This document shows, in pieces, positions 51,263-60,172 of a DNA stretch of 64,000 bases. Every line of letters starts with the position of its first letter. Position 1 is the stretch's first letter. The notes beneath the pieces are model-generated. The model was not told the DNA's origin. It searched no databases and saw only the letters and a program-made list of their open reading frames with translations. The stretch comes from Bdellovibrionales bacterium (GTDB taxonomy: Bacteria > Bdellovibrionota > Bdellovibrionia > Bdellovibrionales > Bdellovibrionaceae). Where the stretch lies: the NCBI GenBank assembly GCA_005793345.1, contig SXSU01000066.1:22294-86293 (forward strand). The letters run 5' to 3'. A program made the position numbers and the translations under genes.

Positions 51263-54200
51263 ATGAAAAATATTTTTAAATTTCCCAAAAAAAGCGATGT
51301 ACATTTTTATAATAATATTTTTAATTATTTTAAAAGCAACTTAATTAAAAATCTCTTATTAATACTTACAATAACAAACTCTCTAGGTAGTAATTCTAAT
51401 GCACTGACTGATCCTCGTAAAAATTGGAAGACAATTAATACCCCTCACTTCGAAATTGTTTTTTCTGACTCTCAAAGGCCACTCGCTCAAGAATATGCAG
51501 TTAAAGCCGAATATGTTTTTTCAGTTATAACCCCTCATCTCAAAGAGTACCCTGAAAAAACAATTATTATCATTAATGATGCCACAGATCTCGCAAATGG
51601 TTATGCAACACGAATTCCTTACCCACATATTATGCTTTACCCCGTTTTACCAACCTCTTTTGATACCATCGGTGAATACGGTGATTGGTCTTATGAATTA
51701 TTCTTACATGAATTTGTTCATATATTAAGTTTTGAACCTGCCCATGGTTTTATGGGAACATTAAGGTCTGTATTAGGCACTATCGCAAGTCCAAATATGT
51801 TAATGCCACGCTGGTGGCTTGAAGGTCTTGCTGTTGAATATGAAACTCGATTTAGCTCTCATGGTCGATTAAAATCCATCCAGCAGGACGCAAGCTTAAG
51901 AGCCCTTGAATTAGAAAACCTATTTCATAATTTTACAATAGACGAAATGAATGAAGGCGATTTGCCCTCTTGGCCAAGGGGTTCACGTCCCTACGTATTC
52001 GGGTCCTTAATTATGAGCGAACTCATTCATCAAAAAGGAACTCAAACAATGAATGAAATCACCCAGGCACAAAGTTCAAGGGTTCCATATTTTATAGAGG
52101 AGCCAGTTTATCGACTTACAGAAAAAGATTATGAAGCCTGGTTTAATGGTGCTATTTCATCTACACAAAAACTAGTACAATCTCAATTAACAGAACTCAA
52201 AGTAAAGCCCACAACAGTTTTTACTCCTCTACCTTTTAATTCACTAGAAAGTAGAACTCCCTCGCTGAGTCCAAACGGTCAGTACTTAACATTATTTTTT
52301 AGAAACCAACATGGTAAAATGAATATTAAAGTCCTTGACCGTAAAAATGAAAATCGACCATTTGATTTTGAAAAAGATATATTGGAAGACATGAATCAAG
52401 AAAAAGACCAAGCAATGAAAACAACTGCAGATCAACTTGATGCTCCTCCTGGAGGTAGTATTAACAGAGTGAGTTGGGCCGAAGATTCAAGTGGATTTAT
52501 TTTTGATAAACTAAAGTTTGTAGATTCATATAATTACTATAGCGATCTCTATTTTTATAATTTTCAAAATCGAAAAAATCTTAAGTTAACATATAATTTA
52601 AGGGCAAGGGAGCCGTCTTTATCTCCATCTGGTAGACGAATTGCTTTTGTATATACGGCAAATGGCACTACTCAATTAGGCTTAATTGAAATGCAAACTT
52701 CTGTACAACATTTGTCAGAAGAAAACCCCGTTTCAATTTTTGAAGTACTATATTCACCAAGTGGTCATAGTCGAATTTCAAGTCCAACTTTTATAGATGA
52801 AAATAATATTTTATTTGCTACTAAACATGAGGATGGAACTCAAAGTTTATTTAAACTAAATATTTTAAATAAAGGTAAACAACCTGAACCTATTATGATA
52901 CCAATGAGTAATCCTCAATTTTTAACTGTCAACTCCTATGCAAGTGAAAAAACTTTATTGTTTTCAGCAAATGAGAACGGAACATATAATGGATATATTT
53001 CTACGTCGAATTTTAAAAATATCCAGAGACTCACACATACCAATACAGCAATTTATGATATGGCCTATGATTTTAAAACAAAAGAACTTTATGCCACAGT
53101 CATAACTGCATCTGGTTTTCAAGTTCAAAAAACCAATTATCAACCTGAATCTTTAAATATAAAACTTCCACAAATAAAACCTTTATTTCAAGACAGATAC
53201 TTGGAAACAACTCAAGTTGATTCAATTAAAGTTTCAAGCAATATTAAAAATAATAATTCCAAGAATGTTACAGAAGTTAAAGCTGAAACTGAAGCTCAAT
53301 ACAATTCAACAAGTTATTTAACACCAACCTACTGGCTTCCATTTGTATACTCTTCAGGACAGGGTTTGGGTGCGCAAATATCAACGACAGCACAAGATCC
53401 ATTAGATTTACAAAATTATACCGCACAAGCATCATGGGATAGTACAAATTCACAATCAAGTATTGCTCTGTTATATAATAATCAAACCACTGAATATCCT
53501 GTCTCATTATTAGCAACTTCAATACAACAAGAAAACCCAATTAATAAAAATTTAACACGTCAATTTTATACAAAATTATATTTAAGCAAAGACTTAAAAC
53601 CATGGAGCGATAGTTTATCTTACTCTGTCGGAATAACTGATCATCAAATCTCAACCCCTAATACCAATAACAATTGGCATAAAGCAGGGACAGAAATCGG
53701 AATGATGTATAACTCAGTTTCATTAAGTAATTTTTCTCCAGTTCCCATCGGTGGTGGATATAGTGTTTTAACTTCAAGTTATTATCCAAAGATAAAAGGT
53801 AATTATCAATTTGATAAAACTACTTTTGAGGGAGGTTATTACAATACTAAGTATGCCCCTTTTGATGGTACATTTATGGCACGATTAAAGGCCCAATATA
53901 TTTCGGTACTCCTTTCGCCAGGTAGACAAACTTTTGATTTTGCAGCAAGTGAGATTTTTCCTTTAACAAATTCCTTAATCTCATCAGGATATGTGTTGCG
54001 AGGTTATGAAAATAATTATTTTATTTTTAAATCAGGTTCAAATACCACTCTTGAATATTCATTACCATTACCAAGTGGAGGCAAAGGCTGGGGAACAATT
54101 CCTTTGTTTATAAAGCGTGGACGCATTCATTTTTTTACAGATTTATTGGCTGTTAATGGGATTATGCTCAATGCACAAACCAAAACTTATACCTATGTAA

Positions 54201-54355
54201 AACCCAATCAAATATTTTCATCCTATGGAGCAGAATTTAAGTTAGACACGACTATTGGCTATTACATTCCTGTGTCGTGGGTTTTAGGGTTATACATGCG
54301 ACCTGATTATAGTGGGCTCGAAAAATTCACCACTTTTATTGGATTACAGATGTAA
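51263..54355 (+). CDS. Zinc-peptidase/TolB-propeller/outer-membrane-barrel fusion
   Basis: 1030 residues. Signal segment about 27-47 (LLLILTITNSLGSNSNAL). Gluzincin-like catalytic site LHEFVHILSF (His149, Glu150, His153) with third ligand Glu187 in WWLEGLAVEYE. Residues about 310-640 hold repeated TolB/PD40 blades (SRTPSLSPNGQYLTLFF, AREPSLSPSGRRIAFVY). The C-terminal 330 residues are rich in beta-strand patterns with a surface-antigen-like end (YIPVSWVLGLYMRPDYSG...FIGLQM). No member of this triple combination has a firmly known role to me. Probably anchored in the outer membrane with the protease facing the periplasm or the exterior. Confidence 0.75.
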   Translation: MKNIFKFPKKSDVHFYNNIFNYFKSNLIKNLLLILTITNSLGSNSNALTDPRKNWKTINTPHFEIVFSDSQRPLAQEYAVKAEYVFSVITPHLKEYPEKTIIIINDATDLANGYATRIPYPHIMLYPVLPTSFDTIGEYGDWSYELFLHEFVHILSFEPAHGFMGTLRSVLGTIASPNMLMPRWWLEGLAVEYETRFSSHGRLKSIQQDASLRALELENLFHNFTIDEMNEGDLPSWPRGSRPYVFGSLIMSELIHQKGTQTMNEITQAQSSRVPYFIEEPVYRLTEKDYEAWFNGAISSTQKLVQSQLTELKVKPTTVFTPLPFNSLESRTPSLSPNGQYLTLFFRNQHGKMNIKVLDRKNENRPFDFEKDILEDMNQEKDQAMKTTADQLDAPPGGSINRVSWAEDSSGFIFDKLKFVDSYNYYSDLYFYNFQNRKNLKLTYNLRAREPSLSPSGRRIAFVYTANGTTQLGLIEMQTSVQHLSEENPVSIFEVLYSPSGHSRISSPTFIDENNILFATKHEDGTQSLFKLNILNKGKQPEPIMIPMSNPQFLTVNSYASEKTLLFSANENGTYNGYISTSNFKNIQRLTHTNTAIYDMAYDFKTKELYATVITASGFQVQKTNYQPESLNIKLPQIKPLFQDRYLETTQVDSIKVSSNIKNNNSKNVTEVKAETEAQYNSTSYLTPTYWLPFVYSSGQGLGAQISTTAQDPLDLQNYTAQASWDSTNSQSSIALLYNNQTTEYPVSLLATSIQQENPINKNLTRQFYTKLYLSKDLKPWSDSLSYSVGITDHQISTPNTNNNWHKAGTEIGMMYNSVSLSNFSPVPIGGGYSVLTSSYYPKIKGNYQFDKTTFEGGYYNTKYAPFDGTFMARLKAQYISVLLSPGRQTFDFAASEIFPLTNSLISSGYVLRGYENNYFIFKSGSNTTLEYSLPLPSGGKGWGTIPLFIKRGRIHFFTDLLAVNGIMLNAQTKTYTYVKPNQIFSSYGAEFKLDTTIGYYIPVSWVLGLYMRPDYSGLEKFTTFIGLQM

Positions 54356-54371
54356 TTTAGAACTCATATTT

Positions 54372-56684
54372 TTAGTGAGTTAGATCCATATAATATAATC
54401 TTTGATTTTTCTCAGTTACTTTTTGATCAATATTAGGAATTAAAAAATATAGTCTATTTAACTCTGAATTTACTTTCATTTTATAACTTCTATCAATAAA
54501 TTGATTTACTTGAATAGGTGGCCTACCATCAATAGGTATAAATATTAATTCAGAAATAGTAGCACTCAAATCCTGAAAATGGATTACAAAACCAATAGGT
54601 GTAACTTGAATGGACTGAGGGCTGCCTCTCCCTCCTATTCTACTTGGAAATTGGTTTATTGAAGCACAAGATCCATCATTATTATCAATATTAAATATAT
54701 TGTAAGAATTTAATTTGCTATCATAAGTCATTAAATAAATTTGATCTGCACTTGGATTATTTAAAAAATAGCGAACCTCACCTTTAACATTATTGCATAA
54801 TTTAGTTTTTTCACCTGTAAAAACATTATATCTAACAGCAAAAGGTAGAGACGCTGTACCACTTATACCATAAAAATATTTATCTTCTTTAATTGCAAGT
54901 TTCCAGGGACAATTATTTATATATTCAAACTGTATAGAGGAATTTGCATGATTTAAATCTGTATACCCAAAATGGGCTTTACAAGAATCAACCTCAACAT
55001 TAAATTGAGCATTATTATTAACATTAATCATTTTCTTTAAGGAAGCAGAAGCAAAATTTTCATATTCGTTAATCACAGTTGGTTTTTTTCGTATATCATC
55101 AACAACAATCCAATTTCGGCTTTTATCTATCCAATTAATAAATTTATTTCGACCTAAGCTTTGAATTTTTCCATCAACTAAAGAAATTAAAAATAATTGT
55201 GTAAATTCAGCATATCCATAATCGCAAACTGATTGAGTGATTATACTTTGCTCATTGTTTACTACCTCCATAAAAGTAACATACATTCTACACTTATCAG
55301 GGAAATTTAAATTAATCGGACTTATTAATTTAGATTTAATATCATAAATCAATAACTGACTTTGAAAATTAGTTTCCTTTAAGTGAGGTGCAATTACAAT
55401 TTTATTTGACTCTTTAAGTACTTTAAAATTTAAAGTATCATTTATAGAATATATTTTATTTACAAATTTTAAATTTGAATCATATACATCAATTGAATCT
55501 GTGTGGTCATAAAATAAATTTCCTTCACGCGAATGGACATAGTGATTATTCATAAAATCAACTTGTACCTCATCTGCTATATTCATTGGAGCCATCCAAG
55601 TTTTATCATATTTTTGAGTATCAACTAAATAAGAGTTACTTGTATTAGGTGGCAAATTAGCCGCAGGATCATTTATTGTTAGTCTTAAAAATTTATCATG
55701 AAATAAATTTATTCCTATCGTTGTTGTAAGGTCGGCCCCCATTACTTCTTTAAAAATATCAGTGAAAAATGAACTTAAGTTACTCTCCTCACTCATATTG
55801 TTAATTTTAGTTGCACGCTGCTCAAAACTTTGACTCAATGTTTGTTTAAATAAATGGAATTTATTTAAACCATTAATATCAGAAATTAAATAAGCATCAC
55901 CTGTTTTATCAAGAATAAAATCAATTGTATTAAGTGGTATTAATTCTTGTATTTGCCAAAACGAAGTGTCTAACGCTCCTCCAATAACACAAGAAAGTTT
56001 AATTGGTTTAATACCACTGATAGATGACTTAGTTAATTCTCCAATATGGTTTCCATTTTCATCTTTTAAATTAAAATCTACTGTAAATTTTATTCGATCT
56101 GAAACATAGCTGACATTATTCATATTAAGTAATCGGCTTACATTAAAATCTGAAATAATCTCATCTTGTAAATAAATATGTGATAAAGCTTTTTTTTGCT
56201 TATTATCAAAATGAGAAATTATTTCATAATTAGGATTTTGAAAATTATCTCGACAAAGTATTTCTGCAATTTGATCTGGTATTCCTATTGGCATTTCATT
56301 GTATTTTTTAAATAAGCGATTTTTAATAATTACAAAATCTTTTTGAAAAGGTGAAAATCCAACTTCACTAATTGTTGTATATTCTGTTTTTTTACCACAT
56401 TGATCGGCACTATTAGAAAATATTTTAACAGAATCATCGCTGATACTTGCAATTTGAAGTGGTACCAGATTGTTTTTACATTCAAAACTTGGAACATATC
56501 GATAATAAAATATTTCAGGTTTACCTTCATATCCACTTCCATTGCCACTCGAATCACTCTGACTTGCAAATTGTATTGATTGAAGTAAAACTTTTGGAGA
56601 ATTTCCATCTAAATGGCAATTTTGAAATAAAACCACCAAAATGAACATTAATAAAATAATTATTAAATTAGGAATACGTTTCAT
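54372..56684 (-). CDS. Large lipoprotein, propeller-like
   Basis: 770 residues. Lipoprotein-type signal with core IIILLMFILVVLFQNC; lipidated Cys23. After the linker the chain shows repeated short strands with dispersed cysteines (AILCRDNF, KLCNNVKGE, CSINQ-like), and pieces such as IYDIKSKLISPI and VFTGEKTKLC that recall beta-propeller blades of WD40/YVTN type. No family recognised. It converges with the protease fusion gene; an AACTCA...TGAGTT hairpin at 54361-54381 overlaps its stop. Confidence 0.65.
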   Translation of the reverse strand: MKRIPNLIIILLMFILVVLFQNCHLDGNSPKVLLQSIQFASQSDSSGNGSGYEGKPEIFYYRYVPSFECKNNLVPLQIASISDDSVKIFSNSADQCGKKTEYTTISEVGFSPFQKDFVIIKNRLFKKYNEMPIGIPDQIAEILCRDNFQNPNYEIISHFDNKQKKALSHIYLQDEIISDFNVSRLLNMNNVSYVSDRIKFTVDFNLKDENGNHIGELTKSSISGIKPIKLSCVIGGALDTSFWQIQELIPLNTIDFILDKTGDAYLISDINGLNKFHLFKQTLSQSFEQRATKINNMSEESNLSSFFTDIFKEVMGADLTTTIGINLFHDKFLRLTINDPAANLPPNTSNSYLVDTQKYDKTWMAPMNIADEVQVDFMNNHYVHSREGNLFYDHTDSIDVYDSNLKFVNKIYSINDTLNFKVLKESNKIVIAPHLKETNFQSQLLIYDIKSKLISPINLNFPDKCRMYVTFMEVVNNEQSIITQSVCDYGYAEFTQLFLISLVDGKIQSLGRNKFINWIDKSRNWIVVDDIRKKPTVINEYENFASASLKKMINVNNNAQFNVEVDSCKAHFGYTDLNHANSSIQFEYINNCPWKLAIKEDKYFYGISGTASLPFAVRYNVFTGEKTKLCNNVKGEVRYFLNNPSADQIYLMTYDSKLNSYNIFNIDNNDGSCASINQFPSRIGGRGSPQSIQVTPIGFVIHFQDLSATISELIFIPIDGRPPIQVNQFIDRSYKMKVNSELNRLYFLIPNIDQKVTEKNQRLYYMDLTH

Positions 56685-56946
56685 ATTTGTAATTTAAATC
56701 TTATCATATAAGGGTGAATCAATAAATTATAAATAATTTAGCGACTCCTAATGAGACGTTCGAACTGACCCAAAATGAGTTTGAAATTAGTTAAGTGTAA
56801 GTAATCTTTGGAAATCATAACCGGTGTTGTGCTAATCACCTCCGTTTATTAATTTTATATATTTTTTAACAATTTTAATATTTTTAATATTTTTCTTAAC
56901 TTTACTTTTACTTTTTAAAACAACGTTTTAAAATTTAAATAAATTT

Positions 56947-57402
56947 TTAGCATTTGAATTCAATTTCATTAATTTGAATGTTAACTTCTTCAACTTTTAA
57001 GTTTTTATTTGAAAAAAGTTCAGTATTAAAATATTTTTTTTCATCAGGATTTGTTGAGAAAGTAATATAACTCATAAGTAAAAAACTAAATACAAAACCA
57101 ATCCAACTTAGAAAGGCTAATAAAAATCCTAAAATAATAAAGTAATTTGAAATTGAATGAGACTCTCGTTTTATCGACTGAGAATCTAAATCTTTTTGGT
57201 TTTCAAAATTAACAATTGATATGGGTTTTGATAGTTTATCACTCCATTTTAAATTTACTTTTTTTAAATTACTATTTAAAATATTTAATTTTTTTTTAGT
57301 ATAATACTTATGAAAAAAAGAAAACAGAATTCCTAAAATAAAGGTAGCTGGCCATCCTAAAAATATTATAAATAAATCACTAAAAAAAACAGAATCTTCC
57401 AT
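56947..57402 (-). CDS. Small membrane protein of unknown function
   Basis: 151 residues. Two hydrophobic segments, near the N-terminus (LFIIFLGWPATFILGILFSF) and at about 86-113 (FIILGFLLAFLSWIGFVFSF), with a basic loop between them, KKKLNILNSNLKKVN. The C-terminal 40 residues are acidic. It lies 23 bases after the ABC-F stop on the same strand and may share its transcript. Family not recognised. The 262-base gap 56685-56946 is AT-rich with nothing definite. Confidence 0.55.
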   Translation of the reverse strand: MEDSVFFSDLFIIFLGWPATFILGILFSFFHKYYTKKKLNILNSNLKKVNLKWSDKLSKPISIVNFENQKDLDSQSIKRESHSISNYFIILGFLLAFLSWIGFVFSFLLMSYITFSTNPDEKKYFNTELFSNKNLKVEEVNIQINEIEFKC

Positions 57403-57425
57403 AAAATAACTCCAAAAAAATAGAA

Positions 57426-59045
57426 TTATCTTTTAGCTTTAACCTCTTGATAATAGTCCCACGTACCATCGATAACATTTAATTTATTTTTATCTAGTTC
57501 AAATACTTTTGTCGTAATTTCTCTTAAAAAATGACGATCATGACTTACAATCATTACTGTTCCCGGAAAAGTTTTAATTGCTTGAAGTAAAACTTCCCTG
57601 GAAACAATATCTAAATGGTTTGTTGGCTCATCAAGTACTAAAAAGTTAATTGGTCGTGATAAAATAGTTGCTAAAACCACTCTACTTTTCTCACCACCTG
57701 ATAAAATTGAAATCTTTTTTTCTACTTCATCTCCAGAAAACTTTAAAGCCCCTAATAAATTTCGAATGTAGCCTAAAGTAGAATGAGGTACAGTATTTTG
57801 AAGCTCTTCGATAATGGTCAAGTTTGGATTTAAGACCTCTAATGAATTTTGACTAAAATAACCAACCTCAATACTTGCACCAATATTATATTTTCCATCA
57901 GTTGCTTCAGTTTGCCCAGTTACTATTTTTAATAAAGTAGATTTTCCAGCACCATTAACACCAACAACAGCAACCCTATCTAATCTTTTTACTAAGGCAT
58001 TTGCATTACGAAAAACTAATTTTTCATTACCTTCTGGAGTTATCCATGTTTTACCAAGATTTTCTATTTTTAAAACTTCATCTCCACCGCGGGGTGGAAC
58101 TGGCCAATCAAATTTAACAACTTTTTCTTCTGAAGGTATTTCAATTCGATCAATCTTTTCAATTTTTTTCACACGAGATTGTACTTGTGCTGCATGCGAC
58201 GCTCTCGCAGCAAAACGTGCTATAAACTCTTCTTCTTTTGCTAACATTTCTTCTTGGCGTTTGGCAGAAGCAATTAATTGTTCTAATCGAATCGACCGTT
58301 CTTTTTCATAAAAATCATAATTTCCAGAATAGACAGTTATCTGTTTATTTGCGACCTCAACAATTTTTGATACTAGCCTATTCATGAAATCACGATCATG
58401 GCTTGTCATTAATATAGAACCTGGAAACCCTACCAACCATTGCTCTAACCATACTATAGATTCTAAATCTAAATGGTTTGTTGGTTCATCCATAAGTAAA
58501 ACATCTGGCTGAAGTGCAAGAATTTTAGCCAAGGCAATTCTCATTTTCCAACCACCACTATAACTTTCAGTTTTTCGTTGATGTTCTTCTGGTGGAAATC
58601 CTAATCCAGTTAATATTTCACTGGCTCGAGATTCAATTTCATATCCACCCAAACGTTCAAATTCAGATTGTAAATGACCATACTCTTCTAATACTTTAGC
58701 CATTTCATCATCATTTAAAGGTTCACATAATTGAGCTTCTAATAATTGAAGTCGATTTTGCATTTGAGGAATATTACCCACAGCAGAAATCACTTCTTCA
58801 ATTATAGATTTACCAGCCATTTCTTCGATATTTTGAGAAAAATAACCGACTTTAAATTTTTCTGGCTTAGAAATACTTCCTGAATCAACACCTTCTTCAC
58901 CTGTTATCACTCTAAATATAGTGGTTTTACCAGCCCCATTAGGCCCTACTAAACCAATTTTTTCTCCAGGATTTATTTGAAAAGTTCCATTTTGGTATAA
59001 AATTCTATTACCATATTGTTTAGTTATCCCAGAAACATGAATCAT
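57426..59045 (-). CDS. ABC-F family ATPase
   Basis: 539 residues with two ABC domains and no membrane segments. First domain: Walker A GPNGAGKTT, signature SGGWKMRIALAK, Walker B VLLMDEPTNHLDL. Second: GVNGAGKST, LSGGEKSRVVLA, FLVLDEPTNHLD. The linker between them is long, charged and helical (EEEFIARFAARASHAAQVQS), the P-site tRNA-interaction motif of ABC-F proteins. These act on ribosomes as translation factors or resistance proteins. Resembles YbiT/Uup more than EttA; exact subgroup not assigned. Confidence 0.92.
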   Translation of the reverse strand: MIHVSGITKQYGNRILYQNGTFQINPGEKIGLVGPNGAGKTTIFRVITGEEGVDSGSISKPEKFKVGYFSQNIEEMAGKSIIEEVISAVGNIPQMQNRLQLLEAQLCEPLNDDEMAKVLEEYGHLQSEFERLGGYEIESRASEILTGLGFPPEEHQRKTESYSGGWKMRIALAKILALQPDVLLMDEPTNHLDLESIVWLEQWLVGFPGSILMTSHDRDFMNRLVSKIVEVANKQITVYSGNYDFYEKERSIRLEQLIASAKRQEEMLAKEEEFIARFAARASHAAQVQSRVKKIEKIDRIEIPSEEKVVKFDWPVPPRGGDEVLKIENLGKTWITPEGNEKLVFRNANALVKRLDRVAVVGVNGAGKSTLLKIVTGQTEATDGKYNIGASIEVGYFSQNSLEVLNPNLTIIEELQNTVPHSTLGYIRNLLGALKFSGDEVEKKISILSGGEKSRVVLATILSRPINFLVLDEPTNHLDIVSREVLLQAIKTFPGTVMIVSHDRHFLREITTKVFELDKNKLNVIDGTWDYYQEVKAKR

Positions 59046-59076
59046 TAAATATTACTCCAATTAAAAAATAAATATA

Positions 59077-59094
59077 TAATCATAAGCAGTTAAT
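59077..59094. repeat. Fragment of the dispersed repeat
   Basis: ATAATCATAAGCAGTTAA matches the right end of the family (compare 44014-44030). It is a small fragment in the 104-base gap between the ABC-F gene and the DUF2802-like gene. Confidence 0.45.
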
Positions 59095-59149
59095 ATATTG
59101 ATTGTTTATATAAAAGTCTATTTATACTATCAAGCTTAGATTTTTTTAT

Positions 59150-60034
59150 TTAGTTTGGACTTTCGATTCTAGGAAATACGACAGGTCGAATTCCCATTTC
59201 CTTTGCTTTTTGAGCAATTGTAATTTTAGCGACTTCAGTTTTACTAGCTGATTCAATTTTCTTATAATTATCTATTTTAGAAATTAAATTCTTTTGCTCT
59301 ACCTGTGGCAATGATTCTATTTTTTCTTTTTGATCTTGAACAATAAATTGCGCCTGTCTAAATTTTTCACCTAACTGCTTTAATGCCAATTGATCAGAAT
59401 CAGATATTCCCGCTGAAGTTTTAAATTTAGGTTTAGTTATTATAGGTTCAATAAACTCTAATTCATTAGTAATTAAAAGTTTTGTATCTTTTAATTCACT
59501 AACTACCCATTCAGGTAATTGACTTTCATCAAATGAAAGCTCTTCTTTATTTACTTTAATTAAGAATTCAATTTCACCTCTGGATAAATCAATAACTTGA
59601 GCAATTTCATCTGCAGTATGGCCTTGATTTGCCATTAATGCTGCTTTTACAAATTTTACTGTATTTTGCCTTTCTACTATTTCATTATGTGGAATTTTAT
59701 CTTGAAATATTTTTGCTACTTCGAGGGATTTTTCCATAGATTGGCCTATTTGCCCTAAAACTTTATCAGCTTGTTCAACTTTTTTTTGCACTTCAATCAA
59801 CTTACTTTCTAAAATTCTTGATAATTCAATAACCTTTTGCTCAGTACGATCGCCAAGATCTTCTAATACTATTATTTTGTCTTGTAAAAGTTGCAAACTC
59901 GATGAAATTTTTGGATCTTCTTGATTCGATTTTTTAAACTTAAACAAAATCATAATAAAAAGAGAAATAAATACTAAATTTATTGTTAATTGTACTAAAA
60001 ATCCAATTAGTAATGTCATTTTTTTGATCCTCAC
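59150..60034 (-). CDS. Membrane-anchored coiled-coil protein with DUF2802-like HTH
   Basis: 294 residues. N-terminal membrane helix (LIGFLVQLTINLVFISLFIM), a coiled coil of about 80 residues (QLLQDKIIVLEDLGDRTEQK and onward), then a helix-turn-helix-like region AALMANQGHTADEIAQVIDLSRGEIEFLIKV typical of the C-terminus of DUF2802/DUF6115 proteins, which occur near chemotaxis or flagellar genes. The remaining 130 residues are helical. Function unknown. Divergent from the U32 peptidase-family gene with a repeat between them. Confidence 0.65.
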   Translation of the reverse strand: MRIKKMTLLIGFLVQLTINLVFISLFIMILFKFKKSNQEDPKISSSLQLLQDKIIVLEDLGDRTEQKVIELSRILESKLIEVQKKVEQADKVLGQIGQSMEKSLEVAKIFQDKIPHNEIVERQNTVKFVKAALMANQGHTADEIAQVIDLSRGEIEFLIKVNKEELSFDESQLPEWVVSELKDTKLLITNELEFIEPIITKPKFKTSAGISDSDQLALKQLGEKFRQAQFIVQDQKEKIESLPQVEQKNLISKIDNYKKIESASKTEVAKITIAQKAKEMGIRPVVFPRIESPN

Positions 60035-60068
60035 CCTAAAACTTTAAAACTTCTTAAGCATGTTTACA

Positions 60069-60122
60069 ACGGAGCATGATTAGGTCACACATAATCGCGA
60101 AGCGATCAGACTTAATCATGAC
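60069..60122. repeat. Dispersed hairpin repeat, copy 6
   Basis: ACGGAGCATGATTAGGTCAC...ACATAATCGCGAAGCGATCAG...ACTTAATCATGAC: right-hand palindrome of the family without the left and middle blocks. Between the divergent genes at 59150 and 60173. Confidence 0.78.
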
Positions 60123-60172
60123 AAATAAATTAATGATTGTCAGGTCCAGGACTTTTGATTAAACGTGATTGC

